Assembly: GCF_034676705.1 (NCBI RefSeq)
Contig: NZ_JAUCBS010000013.1
Span: forward strand, 2,150,501-2,214,500
DNA: 64,000 bases
Source of the DNA: Gemmobacter sp.
GTDB taxonomy: Bacteria > Pseudomonadota > Alphaproteobacteria > Rhodobacterales > Rhodobacteraceae
Direction: 5' to 3'
The position numbers were made by a program, and so were the translations under genes. Below the pieces are notes generated by a model. It had not been told where the DNA came from. It saw only the letters and a list, made by a program, of their open reading frames with translations, and did no database searches. Positions 41,703 through 50,913 of the stretch are shown piece by piece. Within the stretch, counting starts at the first letter, position 1. Each line of letters starts with the position of its first letter.

Positions 41703-44237
41703 ATGTTGCATCCTGTGCTGCCCATCGACCAGTGTCTCGACGATCTGCGCGCCGCCTTGGCGGTGCATGGGCGTGCGGTGTTGCAGGCGCCGCCTGGCGC
41801 CGGGAAAACCACGCGGGTGCCGCTGGCGATCTTGCCCGATGTGCCGGGCCGCATCCTGATGCTGGAGCCGCGCCGCCTGGCTGCGCGCGCGGCGGCCGAG
41901 CGTATGGCGGACACCCTGGGCGAGCCCGTTGGCCAGCGTGTCGGCTACCGCATCCGTGGCGAGGCGCAGGTATCCGGCGCCACGCGGATCGAGGTGGTGA
42001 CCGAAGGCATCCTGACCCGGATGATCCAGTCCGATCCCGAACTTTCCGGCGTAAGTGCCGTGATCTTCGACGAATTCCACGAACGCAGCCTGAACGCCGA
42101 CCTGGGCCTTGCGCTGGTGCTGGAGGCGAGGGCGGCGCTGCGGCCCGACCTGTGGGTGCTGGTGATGTCGGCCACGCTGGATGCGGCGCCAGTCGCGGCG
42201 CTGATGCAGGATGCACCGCTCATCACCTCGGACGGTCGCGCCTTTCCGGTCGAAACCCGCTGGCTGCCGCGGCCCTTGCCATCGGGCGCCCGGCTGGAAC
42301 GTGAAACGGCGGCGCTGGTGGAACAGGCGGTTGGCGAAACCGAAGGCGGCGTGCTGGTGTTCCTGCCTGGCGAGGGAGAGATCCGGCGGGTTGCCGCGCA
42401 GCTTGGCCATCTGGTGAATTGCGAGGTGCAACCGCTTTATGGCGCAATGGATTTTCGCGCGCAGCGTGCGGCGCTGGCACCCAGCCAGGGCGCGCGCAAG
42501 GTGGTGCTGGCAACGTCGATCGCCGAAACCTCGCTGACCATTCCCGACATTCGCGTGGTGGTCGATGCCGGCCGTGCGCGGCGGGCACGGTTCGATCCGG
42601 GGTCGGGCATGTCGCGGCTGGTGACGGAACGGGTCAGCCGGGCCGAGGCCGAACAGCGCCGGGGCCGGGCCGGCCGCGTGGCGCCGGGCATCTGCTACCG
42701 CCTGTGGGCACGGGCCGAGGAAGGCGCCCTGCCCGCCTTTGCCCCGCCCGAGATGCTGACGGCCGATCTGGCGGGCCTTGCGCTGGAACTGGCGGTCTGG
42801 GGGTCGGCCGATGGGCTGCTGTTCCTGACGCCGCCCCCTGCCGGTGCGCTGGCCGAGGCGCGGGGGCTGCTGGCCGATCTGGGCGCGCTGGACCGGGGCA
42901 GGATCACGGATCATGGCCGGGCCATGGCGGCGCTGCCGCTGCACCCGCGCCTGGCGCATATGTTGCTGAGCGCCGGCCGTGCGGCGGCGCCGCTGGCCGC
43001 GTTGCTGGCCGACCGCGACCCGCTGGTCGGGGCGCCGCCGGACCTGAGCTTGCGACTGCAAGCCGTTGAAAACCCGCGCGCCTATGCCGACCGCCACCCC
43101 TGGCCAGTCAACCGGGACGCGCTGGAGCGGATCCGGGCCGAAGGGCGGCGCCTCGCCCGCATGGTGCCCGACCGCCCTGCCCTTGCGCCTGGTGCCATGG
43201 CCGCGCTGGAGCGGATCCGGGCCGAAGGGCGGCGCCTCGCCCGCATGGTGCCCGACCGCCCTGCCCTTGCCCCCGGTGCCATGGCCGCGCTGGCCTATCC
43301 CGACCGCATCGGCCTGCGGCGCAAGGGCGACGCGCCGCGCTGGGTGCTGTCGGGCGGCAAGGGGGCCAGCATGGCGCCCGGCACGCCGCTGGCCGGCGCG
43401 CGGCTGCTGGTTGCCACCGATCTGGATGGCGACTCGCGCGAGGCGGGCATCCGGCAGGCGCTGGCGATTACCGAAGCTGACCTGCGCGGGCTGATGGCGG
43501 ACCGCATCGTCTGGGCCGATGTCTGCGAGTGGTCGCGCCGCGAAGGCCGCATCGTGGCACGCCGGCAGGAACGCCTGGGCGCGCTGGTGCTGGATGACCG
43601 CATCTGGCCCGACCCGCCGCCCGAGGCGCTGGCCGCCGCCGCGCTGGAAGGCTTGCGCGATGAGCTGCGCCAAGGCAACGGCCTGCCGTTTACCGGCGGT
43701 GCTGCCCGCCTGCGCGCGCGCGCCCAGGCCGCGTTGGAGGCGGGCGAGGATGTGCCCCCCGTCGATGACGCCAGCCTGATGGACAGCGCCGACGGCTGGC
43801 TGACCCCTGCCCTGACCCGTGCCCGCAGCCGCGCCGACCTGCGCGCGCTGGATCTGCTGGAGCCGTTGAAACTGTATCTGGGCTGGGACGCCTGCGCGCG
43901 GATCGACGGGCTTTATCCATCGCATTTCACCACGCCGCTGGGGCGGCGGATTCCCATTGATTACGAAGGGGATACGCCGCAAATCGAACTGCGTTTGCAG
44001 GAACTGTTCGGCCAGACCACCCATCCGGTCGTCGGCCCGGCGCGCACGCCGCTGAAGCTGTCGCTGCTGTCGCCGGGCGGCAAGCCGATTGCGGTGACCT
44101 CGGACCTGCCGGGGTTCTGGCGCGGCAGCTATGCCGATGTGCGCAAGGATATGCGCGGCCGCTACCCCCGCCATCCCTGGCCCGAAGACCCGACCGAGGC
44201 TGATCCCACCCTGCGCGCCAAGCCGCGCGGCACCTAG
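41703..44237 (+). CDS. hrpB: ATP-dependent helicase HrpB with internal tandem duplication
   Basis: An 844-residue DEAH-type helicase. Walker A APPGAGKTT is at 29-37, DEFH at 123-126, SAT (motif III) near 174, and motif VI QRRGRAGR near 320. The HrpB C-terminal domain includes YPDRIGLRRKG and HPWPEDPT. Residues 473-500 are repeated at 501-528 (ALERIRAEGRRLARMV... ending GAMA), so the protein is 28 residues longer than expected. The duplication is in frame and the rest is intact. The start ATG at 41703 (MLHPVLPID) is preferred over an upstream GTG. Its tail overlaps the convergent AsmA gene by 4 bp. Confidence 0.92.
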   Translation: MLHPVLPIDQCLDDLRAALAVHGRAVLQAPPGAGKTTRVPLAILPDVPGRILMLEPRRLAARAAAERMADTLGEPVGQRVGYRIRGEAQVSGATRIEVVTEGILTRMIQSDPELSGVSAVIFDEFHERSLNADLGLALVLEARAALRPDLWVLVMSATLDAAPVAALMQDAPLITSDGRAFPVETRWLPRPLPSGARLERETAALVEQAVGETEGGVLVFLPGEGEIRRVAAQLGHLVNCEVQPLYGAMDFRAQRAALAPSQGARKVVLATSIAETSLTIPDIRVVVDAGRARRARFDPGSGMSRLVTERVSRAEAEQRRGRAGRVAPGICYRLWARAEEGALPAFAPPEMLTADLAGLALELAVWGSADGLLFLTPPPAGALAEARGLLADLGALDRGRITDHGRAMAALPLHPRLAHMLLSAGRAAAPLAALLADRDPLVGAPPDLSLRLQAVENPRAYADRHPWPVNRDALERIRAEGRRLARMVPDRPALAPGAMAALERIRAEGRRLARMVPDRPALAPGAMAALAYPDRIGLRRKGDAPRWVLSGGKGASMAPGTPLAGARLLVATDLDGDSREAGIRQALAITEADLRGLMADRIVWADVCEWSRREGRIVARRQERLGALVLDDRIWPDPPPEALAAAALEGLRDELRQGNGLPFTGGAARLRARAQAALEAGEDVPPVDDASLMDSADGWLTPALTRARSRADLRALDLLEPLKLYLGWDACARIDGLYPSHFTTPLGRRIPIDYEGDTPQIELRLQELFGQTTHPVVGPARTPLKLSLLSPGGKPIAVTSDLPGFWRGSYADVRKDMRGRYPRHPWPEDPTEADPTLRAKPRGT
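43119..43286 (+). repeat. 84-bp tandem duplication inside hrpB
   Basis: Unit 1 is 43119-43202 and unit 2 is 43203-43286. They differ at only two positions, both synonymous third bases (GCG CCT against GCC CCC). The period of 84 bp is 28 codons, so the reading frame is kept. Confidence 0.95.
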
Positions 44238-46156
44238 TTGCCGAACAGCTTGCCGAAGCCCCGGCGCAACTCGGTTTCCAGCTTGCGCTTGGCGGCATCC
44301 TCCAGCGTTTCGCCCGTTTCGGCATCGGCGCCCAGCTTTTCGGCCAGCTTGCGTTCCGCCCGGGCGCGTTCGGCATCCAGTTTCGGCCTGGCAAGCGCCG
44401 CCATGTCCAGCTGATAGCGTGGCGCGGCCCAGGGGCCGGTGATCTTCAGCGGCACGGCAAGGCCGCCGGTGCCATCGGGGTTCTGCAAGGCCACCGGGGT
44501 CAGGCGGTAATCCAGCGTGCGGGTGCCGATCCCCACGGTGCCTGCCCCAGCAAGGCGCAGATAGGGGGCAACAAGCGCCAGATCATCGGCCCGCAACACC
44601 CCGTCGGCAATGGAAAAACTGGTTGCAACGCTGTCGAAGATCGTCTTTTGCCCCTCGCCCACATGGCCCGGATCCAGGTTGCGCAGCATGCCCAGCAGAT
44701 CCAGCCCGCGCAATTCGCCTTTGCCCAAAGACACTTGGCCCTCGCCTTGCAGGCGGTGCATCATCTCGGCGACCGAGGCGGTGCTGGACAACAGCGCCAC
44801 TCGGCCATCGGCGCGGGCGATCAGCCGGTCGGTGCCGGCAACATCGCGCAGCAAGGGTTGCAGGGCCAGCCCTTCGGCGCGCAGATCCGCCCTGGCCGAC
44901 CCGCGCCCGGCGGCGTTCAGCACCAGCGACCCGGTGATGCGACCGTCATAGGCGGCAAGCTCGGTCAGGGTAACGGTGGCGCGGCCCTCCTCCAGCAGCA
45001 GCCGCCCACGCAGGGCGCCGGTGGTGATCGGGCCAAGCCTGGCCGAAGGGGCGGCAAAGCTGATGTCTGCATTGACAGCATGCAGGGCGCCAAGATCGAT
45101 GGGGGTGGTGGACCAGCCGGCGCCCCCCGCCGGCGCGGCCGCTGCGGCACCGCCTGCCCCCGCCACCGCCAGCGGGGTTTCGGCGGTGACGGTGGCGCGG
45201 ATCCGCGGTTTGGCGCCGGCGGTCTGCACATCGGCGCTCAGCCGCAGGCGGGTGTCGTCCAGCACCAGAAGGCCATCGTGCAGCACCAGCCGCAGGTCGG
45301 GCGACAGCACCGCCCGCCCGTCCAGCCGCGCCACCCGCGCCCCAAGACCCTGCGGCAGATCCGGCACGGCCACCCCCAGCAATGCCGCCAGCGCCGCCCG
45401 GTCGGCCGCATCGACATGCAGCGCGCCATCGGCCGCCAGCGGGGCATGGCCGAAGCTGCCCTGAAAATCCGCCTCGCTGCCGCCGGCCGTCAGCCCGATG
45501 CGCCCGGTGGCCATGGCGCCAGAGATCAGCGCGCTGGCGGGATTTGCCGTAAGATCAAGGGACAGTGCCTGCCCGTTCACCCGGCCCGTCAACATCAGTT
45601 CGGCAGGCCCGGAGCCAGAGGGCAACCGCAACCGGGCGTTGATGCCCGAGAGGTCGCGGTGCAGCCCGGTGGCCCCATCGGCAAAGCTAACCTGCCCGTC
45701 GGTCATCCGCGCCTCGGCCAGGGAAAAGCTGCGGGCAGCCGGGTCGGCGGGCGCGGCCGCCGGCGGGTTGGTGCCTGCCAGATCCCAGTTGGCCCGCCCG
45801 TCGCGGTGGCGTTCCAGCCGCAGGCGCGGCGATTGCAGATCGAGGCCGGTGATGCGGATATCGCCGCCGATCAGCGCCGCCCAGTCCAGCGCGATGCGCA
45901 GGCCGGCTGCCTCGATCATCGGGGCGTCGCTGGCCCAATCGGCATTGGCCAGACGCACCGGCCCGGTTTCCACCGCGATGCCGGGCCAGAGGCTGGCCTT
46001 GACCGGCCCCTGAACCTCCAGCGTGCGGCCGGTGGCGGCCTGGACCTGCCGTTCGGCAATGCGGGCCACCCTGTCGGCCGGGATCAGCCAGACCGCCACC
46101 CCCAGCGCCAGCATCAGCGCCACCAGCCCCGAAATGATCCGCACCATCCACCGCAT
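44234..46156 (-). CDS. AsmA family protein
   Basis: A 640-residue protein with an N-terminal membrane anchor (about 5-26) and a large periplasmic part of the AsmA/bridge-like type. Typical pieces are the opening RIISGLVALMLALGVAVWLIP, GRTLEVQGPVKASLWPGIAVETGPVRLAN, and the C-terminal AsmA domain with LKITGPWAAPRYQLD. The family is linked to outer-membrane lipid transport and assembly. GGAGG precedes the ATG at 46156. Confidence 0.85.
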   Translation of the reverse strand: MRWMVRIISGLVALMLALGVAVWLIPADRVARIAERQVQAATGRTLEVQGPVKASLWPGIAVETGPVRLANADWASDAPMIEAAGLRIALDWAALIGGDIRITGLDLQSPRLRLERHRDGRANWDLAGTNPPAAAPADPAARSFSLAEARMTDGQVSFADGATGLHRDLSGINARLRLPSGSGPAELMLTGRVNGQALSLDLTANPASALISGAMATGRIGLTAGGSEADFQGSFGHAPLAADGALHVDAADRAALAALLGVAVPDLPQGLGARVARLDGRAVLSPDLRLVLHDGLLVLDDTRLRLSADVQTAGAKPRIRATVTAETPLAVAGAGGAAAAAPAGGAGWSTTPIDLGALHAVNADISFAAPSARLGPITTGALRGRLLLEEGRATVTLTELAAYDGRITGSLVLNAAGRGSARADLRAEGLALQPLLRDVAGTDRLIARADGRVALLSSTASVAEMMHRLQGEGQVSLGKGELRGLDLLGMLRNLDPGHVGEGQKTIFDSVATSFSIADGVLRADDLALVAPYLRLAGAGTVGIGTRTLDYRLTPVALQNPDGTGGLAVPLKITGPWAAPRYQLDMAALARPKLDAERARAERKLAEKLGADAETGETLEDAAKRKLETELRRGFGKLFGN

Positions 46157-46290
46157 AGGCACCTCCGACCCTTGGGCAAACTTTAGCCCCGCAGTGGGTC
46201 CGGCTCAACGCGCAGGCTGCCGCGACGTTCCGCTTGCGCGGTGGCCCGCCGATGGCCACCCTGTACCGCGGGACTGGAGGAGGACTGGCC

Positions 46291-47088
46291 ATGGACGCGC
46301 GACTGACGATCACCCGATCCGGCCCGGTGGCCGAGGTCATGTTGAACCGCCCCGACAAGCGCAATGCGCTGGATCTGGGGCTGTTCGATGCGCTGGCCGC
46401 CGCCGGCGACAGCCTGAAGGGCGCCGAGGGGCTGCGCGCCGTGATCCTGCATGGCGCCGGCACCGCCTTTTGCGCCGGGATCGACACGGCGGAATTCATG
46501 CGGATGGCGCAGAACCTGGCTGCGGTAAAGGCCGAGATGCTGGAACCGGCCCCCGGCCAGCCCAACCGCTTTCAGCGCCCCGTCACCGTCTGGGCCGATC
46601 TGGACGTGCCGGTGATTGCGGCGGTGCATGGCGTGGCCTTTGGCGCGGGGATGCAGCTGGCGCTGGGGGCGGATTTCCGGGTGGCGGCGACGGACGCGAA
46701 ACTGTCGATCATGGAGGCGCGTTGGGGCCTGATCCCCGACATGGGCCTGACGCAAAGCCTGCCCCGCCTGATGCGCGCCGATCTGGCCAAGGAGCTGATC
46801 CTGACCGCCCGCGTGCTGGAGGCGCCCGAGGCGCTGGCGCTGGGGCTGGTGACCCGGTTGGCCGATGACCCGCTGGCCGAGGCGCGGGCCATGGCGGCGC
46901 GATTTGCCGCCATTTCGCCCGATGTGCTGCGGGCAGGCAAGCGGCTGGTCGAGGCAGCCTGGACCCTGCCCCCCGGCCCGGGCCTGACCCTGGAGGCGCA
47001 GTTGCAGGCCGGTCTGATCGCCGGGCCGAACCAGATCGAGGCGGTGATGGCCGGCATGCAGAACCGGGCGCCGAAATTCACCGGATAG
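46291..47088 (+). CDS. Enoyl-CoA hydratase/isomerase family protein
   Basis: A 265-residue crotonase-fold protein. The CoA-binding LNRPDKRNALD, GAGTAFCAGIDTAEFM and oxyanion-hole GVAFGAGMQLALGADFRVA are present. The position of the first catalytic Glu of classical hydratases appears as a non-Glu in the GVAFGAG helix, while EARWGLIPD follows. The substrate is unknown. GGAGGAGG precedes the ATG at 46291. It stands alone, separated from rimO by a repeat element. Confidence 0.82.
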   Translation: MDARLTITRSGPVAEVMLNRPDKRNALDLGLFDALAAAGDSLKGAEGLRAVILHGAGTAFCAGIDTAEFMRMAQNLAAVKAEMLEPAPGQPNRFQRPVTVWADLDVPVIAAVHGVAFGAGMQLALGADFRVAATDAKLSIMEARWGLIPDMGLTQSLPRLMRADLAKELILTARVLEAPEALALGLVTRLADDPLAEARAMAARFAAISPDVLRAGKRLVEAAWTLPPGPGLTLEAQLQAGLIAGPNQIEAVMAGMQNRAPKFTG

Positions 47089-47094
47089 GGCGGC

Positions 47095-47162
47095 AGGGGG
47101 CCAGCCCCCTCTTGGCGCAGATGCGCCAATTCACCCCCGGGATATTTGGATCAGAGCGAAAA
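47095..47162. repeat. Dispersed intergenic element, copy E (inverse orientation)
   Basis: Hairpin 2 is AGGGGGC (47095-47101) with GCCCCCT (47104-47110). Hairpin 1 is TTGGCGC (47112-47118) with GCGCCAA (47123-47129). The core CCCGGGATATTTGGATCAG follows and the element ends in AGCGAAAA (about 47155-47162). It lies between an enoyl-CoA hydratase gene and rimO. Confidence 0.78.
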
Positions 47163-47222
47163 GCAGCGGGGGGCAGCGTGGCGCCCCTTTCCGGGGGCTG
47201 GGTTCAAGGCTATATGCCGCGC

Positions 47223-48602
47223 ATGAGCCAGAACCCGCCCAATCTTCGCCCGGACATCGCCCCCGCCGCCCGGTTTTCCGAACCCGCCCGGCCAGGCCAG
47301 CCCACCATCGGCATGGTCAGCCTTGGCTGCCCCAAGGCGCTGGTCGACAGCGAACGCATCCTGACCCGGCTGCGGGCCGAAGGCTATGCGATTTCGCCCG
47401 ACTACAAGGGCGCCGAAGCGGTGATCGTGAACACCTGCGGCTTTCTGGATTCGGCCAAGGCCGAAAGCCTAGAGGCGATTGGCGAGGCGATCCGGGAAAA
47501 CGGCCGGGTGATCGTGACGGGCTGTCTGGGGGCGGAACCGGAATACATCACCGGCACGCATCCAAAGGTGCTGGCGGTGACCGGCCCGCATCAGTATGAA
47601 CAGGTGCTGGATGCGGTCCACAAGGCGGTGCCGCCATCGCCCGATCCGTTCATCGACCTGCTGCCGGCCACGGGCGTTTCCCTGACACCGCGACACTACA
47701 GTTACCTCAAGATTTCCGAGGGTTGCAACCACAAGTGCAAGTTCTGCATCATCCCCGACATGCGCGGGCGGCTGGTATCGCGCCCGGCCCATGCCGTGGT
47801 GAGGGAGGCCGAGCGGCTGGTGGCGGCGGGGGTGCGCGAGCTGCTGGTGATCAGCCAGGATACCTCGGCCTACGGGGTTGATCTGAAGCACGAGGAGGCG
47901 CGCGGCCACCGCGCCCATATCACAGATCTGGCGCGCGATCTGGGGTCGCTGGGGGCCTGGGTGCGGTTGCATTACGTCTACCCCTATCCGCATGTGCGCC
48001 AGCTGGTGCCGCTGATGGCCGAGGGGCTGGTGCTGCCCTATCTGGACATTCCGTTCCAGCATGCCCATCCCGATGTGCTGAAGCGCATGGCGCGCCCCGC
48101 AGCCGCGGCGCGCACGCTGGATGAAATCGCCGCGTGGCGCCGCGATTGCCCTGATATCGTGCTGCGGTCCACCTTCATCGTCGGCTATCCGGGCGAGACC
48201 GAGGCGGAATTCCAGACCCTGCTGGACTGGCTGGACGAGGCGCAGCTGGACCGGGTCGGGTGTTTCCAATACGAAAACGTCGCCGGCGCGCGGTCGAACG
48301 ACCTGCCGGATCATGTGCCGGACGAGGTGAAGGCCGAACGTTTTGCCCGCTTCATGGAAAAGGCCCAGGCGATTTCCGAGGCGAAGCTGGCCGCCAGGGT
48401 GGGCCAGACCATTCAGGTGATCGTGGACGAGGTGGACGAAACCGGCGCCACCTGCCGCACCAGGGGCGATGCGCCCGAGATCGACGGCAACCTGTTCATC
48501 GACGAGGATTTCGACGGGCTGACCCCTGGCGATATCGTCACGGTCGAGGTGGACGAGGCCGGCGACTACGACCTGTGGGGGCGGCTGGTGCAGGGCGGCT
48601 GA
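47223..48602 (+). CDS. rimO: Ribosomal protein S12 methylthiotransferase RimO
   Basis: A 459-residue radical-SAM enzyme that adds a methylthio group to Asp of ribosomal protein S12. The N-terminal MTTase cysteines are in SLGCPKA, VNTCGF and VTGCLG. The radical-SAM triad CNHKCKFC is near 174. A C-terminal TRAM domain follows. An ATG 9 bp upstream is possible; the chosen start follows the family (MSQNPP). Confidence 0.95.
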   Translation: MSQNPPNLRPDIAPAARFSEPARPGQPTIGMVSLGCPKALVDSERILTRLRAEGYAISPDYKGAEAVIVNTCGFLDSAKAESLEAIGEAIRENGRVIVTGCLGAEPEYITGTHPKVLAVTGPHQYEQVLDAVHKAVPPSPDPFIDLLPATGVSLTPRHYSYLKISEGCNHKCKFCIIPDMRGRLVSRPAHAVVREAERLVAAGVRELLVISQDTSAYGVDLKHEEARGHRAHITDLARDLGSLGAWVRLHYVYPYPHVRQLVPLMAEGLVLPYLDIPFQHAHPDVLKRMARPAAAARTLDEIAAWRRDCPDIVLRSTFIVGYPGETEAEFQTLLDWLDEAQLDRVGCFQYENVAGARSNDLPDHVPDEVKAERFARFMEKAQAISEAKLAARVGQTIQVIVDEVDETGATCRTRGDAPEIDGNLFIDEDFDGLTPGDIVTVEVDEAGDYDLWGRLVQGG

Positions 48603-48619
48603 CCGCCCTGCATGCGGGA

Positions 48620-49480
48620 TCAGGCCGGGCGGAACCACTCGGGGCGCCCGGTTGTCCAGGTTTCGCCCCATAGCTGCGATCCGCCGGCGACGTTGACCGT
48701 TTCGCCGGTGACAAAGCTGCCCGAAGGGCCGCCGACCCAGATCACCGATTCCGCGATTTCCCAGGTGGTGCCGGCGCGCATCATCGGGTTGGACCGGGCG
48801 TAGGTCTCGCGCGCTTCGGGGGCATAGACGCGCCAGCCGGGGGTTTCGATGGCGCCCGGCGCAATGCAGTTGACCCGGATGCCCAGCGGCGCCCATTCCA
48901 CCGCCACCGCCCGCGACAGGCCGATGATCCCGGACCGCGCGGCGATGGTATGGGCCACGCCGTATAGGCCATGTTCCACCACCACCACGATGTTCACGAT
49001 GCTGCCCGGCCGCGCTGCATCGCGCCAGTGGCGGGCGGCGGCCTGCATCATGTGCCAGGTGCCGTTCAGGTTGTTGTCGATCACGGCGTTCCAGCCCTTG
49101 ACCGAAAAGTCGATGGCCGCCTGGGGAAACTGGCCGCCGGCGGAATTCACCAGCAGGTCGATGCCGCCCGCCTCGGCCACCGGGCCGCCGAACAGCGCGG
49201 CCACGCTGTCGGGCTGGCGAATGTCGACGACATGGCCCTGCACGCGCAGGCCCGCCGCCGTCATCGCCTGCATGGCGCTGTCGAGTTTCGCGGCGTCCCG
49301 CCCGGTGAGGATCACCTCGGCCCCGCAGCGGCCTGCCAGCCAGGCGACCGCCCGGCCGATGCCGCCTGCCCCTCCCGATACCAGCAGCCGCTTGCCGGCC
49401 AGCGCATCGGGGGCGAAGACGGTGGGATGCGCGGCCAGTGCCGCGTCATCCAGCCCCAGTTTCATCGGGTCGTCAGTCAC
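48620..49480 (-). CDS. SDR-fold protein with substituted catalytic residues
   Basis: A 286-residue short-chain dehydrogenase-fold protein. The cofactor motif GGAGGIG (about 36-42) and LLVNSAGG (about 109-116) are intact. The normal Ser of the active-site strand is replaced in IVNIVVVVEHG (about 161-171), and the YxxxK motif is replaced by HTIAAR, placing Arg182 where Lys is expected. It resembles 2,4-dienoyl-CoA reductase (AVEWAPLGIRVN). It starts at a GTG overlapping the acyl-CoA dehydrogenase stop, so the two are coupled. AtuB of the acyclic terpene pathway is also an SDR, but equivalence is inference. Confidence 0.8.
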   Translation of the reverse strand: MTDDPMKLGLDDAALAAHPTVFAPDALAGKRLLVSGGAGGIGRAVAWLAGRCGAEVILTGRDAAKLDSAMQAMTAAGLRVQGHVVDIRQPDSVAALFGGPVAEAGGIDLLVNSAGGQFPQAAIDFSVKGWNAVIDNNLNGTWHMMQAAARHWRDAARPGSIVNIVVVVEHGLYGVAHTIAARSGIIGLSRAVAVEWAPLGIRVNCIAPGAIETPGWRVYAPEARETYARSNPMMRAGTTWEIAESVIWVGGPSGSFVTGETVNVAGGSQLWGETWTTGRPEWFRPA

Positions 49481-50669
49481 GCGCCATCCCCCGCAGCAGT
49501 TCGCCCGCGATGATCATCTTGCGCACCTCGGTGGTGCCGGCGCCGATCTCCAGCAGTTTGGTGGACCGGAACAGGCGGTTGATTTCCGAGTCCCAGATAT
49601 AGCCCGATCCGCCATGCACCTGCACCGCCAGATCCAGCACCTTGTGCATCTCGTTCGCCACGAACATCACTGCGGATGCCGTCAGCATGTGGATATAGCC
49701 GCGCCCTCCGCCGCCCTGTTCCAGCGGCCCGGCTTCGGCCAGCACGCGGTAGGTATAGGCGCGCATCGCCTCGACCGAGGTATACATGTCGGCCAGATGC
49801 GACTGCACCATCTGGAAATTGCCGATCGGCTTGCCGAACTGCTTGCGGGTCTTGGCAAAGTCCACCGACAGATCCAGCGCGCGTTCCGCGATGCCGAGGC
49901 AGATGGGGGTGATCATGGCGCGTTCCAGATCCAGCCCGCTCATCACCACGGCGACGCCACGGTTTTCGCCGCCGACCAGGTTTTCCGCCGGCACCCGGCA
50001 GTTGTCGAACACCAGCTCGCCCGTGGTGCTGCCGCGGAAGCCCATCTTGACCAGCTTCTGCGCGACCGAGAATCCCGGCATGCCCTTTTCGACGATGAAG
50101 GCGGAAATCCCCTTGGCGCCGGCGTCCTTGTCGGTCTTGGCATAGACCAGCACCACATCGGCCACCGGGCCGTTGGTGATATACAGCTTCTGGCCGTTCA
50201 GCACGTAATGGTCGCCATCCTTGCGCGCGGTGGTGCGCATGGATCCCATGGCATCCGACCCCGCCCCGGGTTCGGTCAGGCCAAGCGCGCCGATCTTTTT
50301 GCCCGAACACAGGTCGGGCAGATATTTGCGGCGCTGCGCATCGCTGCCGTTGCGGTAGATGTTGTTGGCGCACAGGTTGTCATGCGCCACCCAGGACAGC
50401 GCCAGCGCATGGTTCCAGCGCGCCATCGCCTGCAAGGTCAGGCCCGAAGACAGCAGGTCCATTTCGGTGCCGCCGAATTCCTCGGGAATCGTGCCGCCGA
50501 ACATGCCCAGTTCCCCGATGCGCGGAAAGATCTGGTCGGGCCACCATTCCTCGGCATCCATGCGTTCGGCCAGCGGGTAAAGTTCTGCCTTGGCAAAGCG
50601 GTCGACCTGATCCAGCAGCTGCTGCTGGTCGGATGTCAGGCCAAAGGGGTTGCTGTGGGCGTCGGTCAT
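49473..50669 (-). CDS. Acyl-CoA dehydrogenase, isovaleryl-CoA dehydrogenase type
   Basis: A 398-residue FAD enzyme that removes hydrogens at C2-C3 of an acyl-CoA. E249 in SGLDLER aligns with the catalytic Glu254 of isovaleryl-CoA dehydrogenase, while the usual Glu near the C-terminus is replaced in LEIGAGTTE (about 373-381). FAD/substrate motifs LTEPGAGSDAMGS and QVHGGSGYIWD are present. The substrate could be isovaleryl-CoA or a branched terpenoid acyl-CoA such as citronellyl-CoA. The companion AtuA gene and the missing HMG-CoA lyase make the second worth testing. It is divergent from the carboxylase operon. Confidence 0.88.
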   Translation of the reverse strand: MTDAHSNPFGLTSDQQQLLDQVDRFAKAELYPLAERMDAEEWWPDQIFPRIGELGMFGGTIPEEFGGTEMDLLSSGLTLQAMARWNHALALSWVAHDNLCANNIYRNGSDAQRRKYLPDLCSGKKIGALGLTEPGAGSDAMGSMRTTARKDGDHYVLNGQKLYITNGPVADVVLVYAKTDKDAGAKGISAFIVEKGMPGFSVAQKLVKMGFRGSTTGELVFDNCRVPAENLVGGENRGVAVVMSGLDLERAMITPICLGIAERALDLSVDFAKTRKQFGKPIGNFQMVQSHLADMYTSVEAMRAYTYRVLAEAGPLEQGGGGRGYIHMLTASAVMFVANEMHKVLDLAVQVHGGSGYIWDSEINRLFRSTKLLEIGAGTTEVRKMIIAGELLRGMARD

Positions 50670-50836
50670 TGTGCGGTGTCCTCCCTGTCGCTGCGGCGGG
50701 CAGCGTTATTGAGCTTGGCTCATCTGTAGCATCCGCCACCTGATCCGGTCAATCGCTGCACCCGCAATGAAACCCTGCGTCACTTGCGGATTCCATTATG
50801 CCATTGCAGCATTTCAAGCTGATGAACGGCACTCTG

Positions 50837-50865
50837 TTGACAGGTTACTGAATGTGCCTCATTTA
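50837..50865 (+). promoter_or_regulatory. Possible promoter of the carboxylase operon
   Basis: TTGACA (50837-50842) is a perfect -35 box. With 17-19 bp spacing, CATTTA or TTTATG could serve as a weak -10. It lies in the 244-bp gap between the divergent acyl-CoA dehydrogenase and enoyl-CoA hydratase genes. No clear operator was identified. Confidence 0.35.
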
Positions 50866-50913
50866 TGAATGCGAAGACGGACGGCCCCGAGTCGTTCGCA
50901 GGGAGGACACCAG

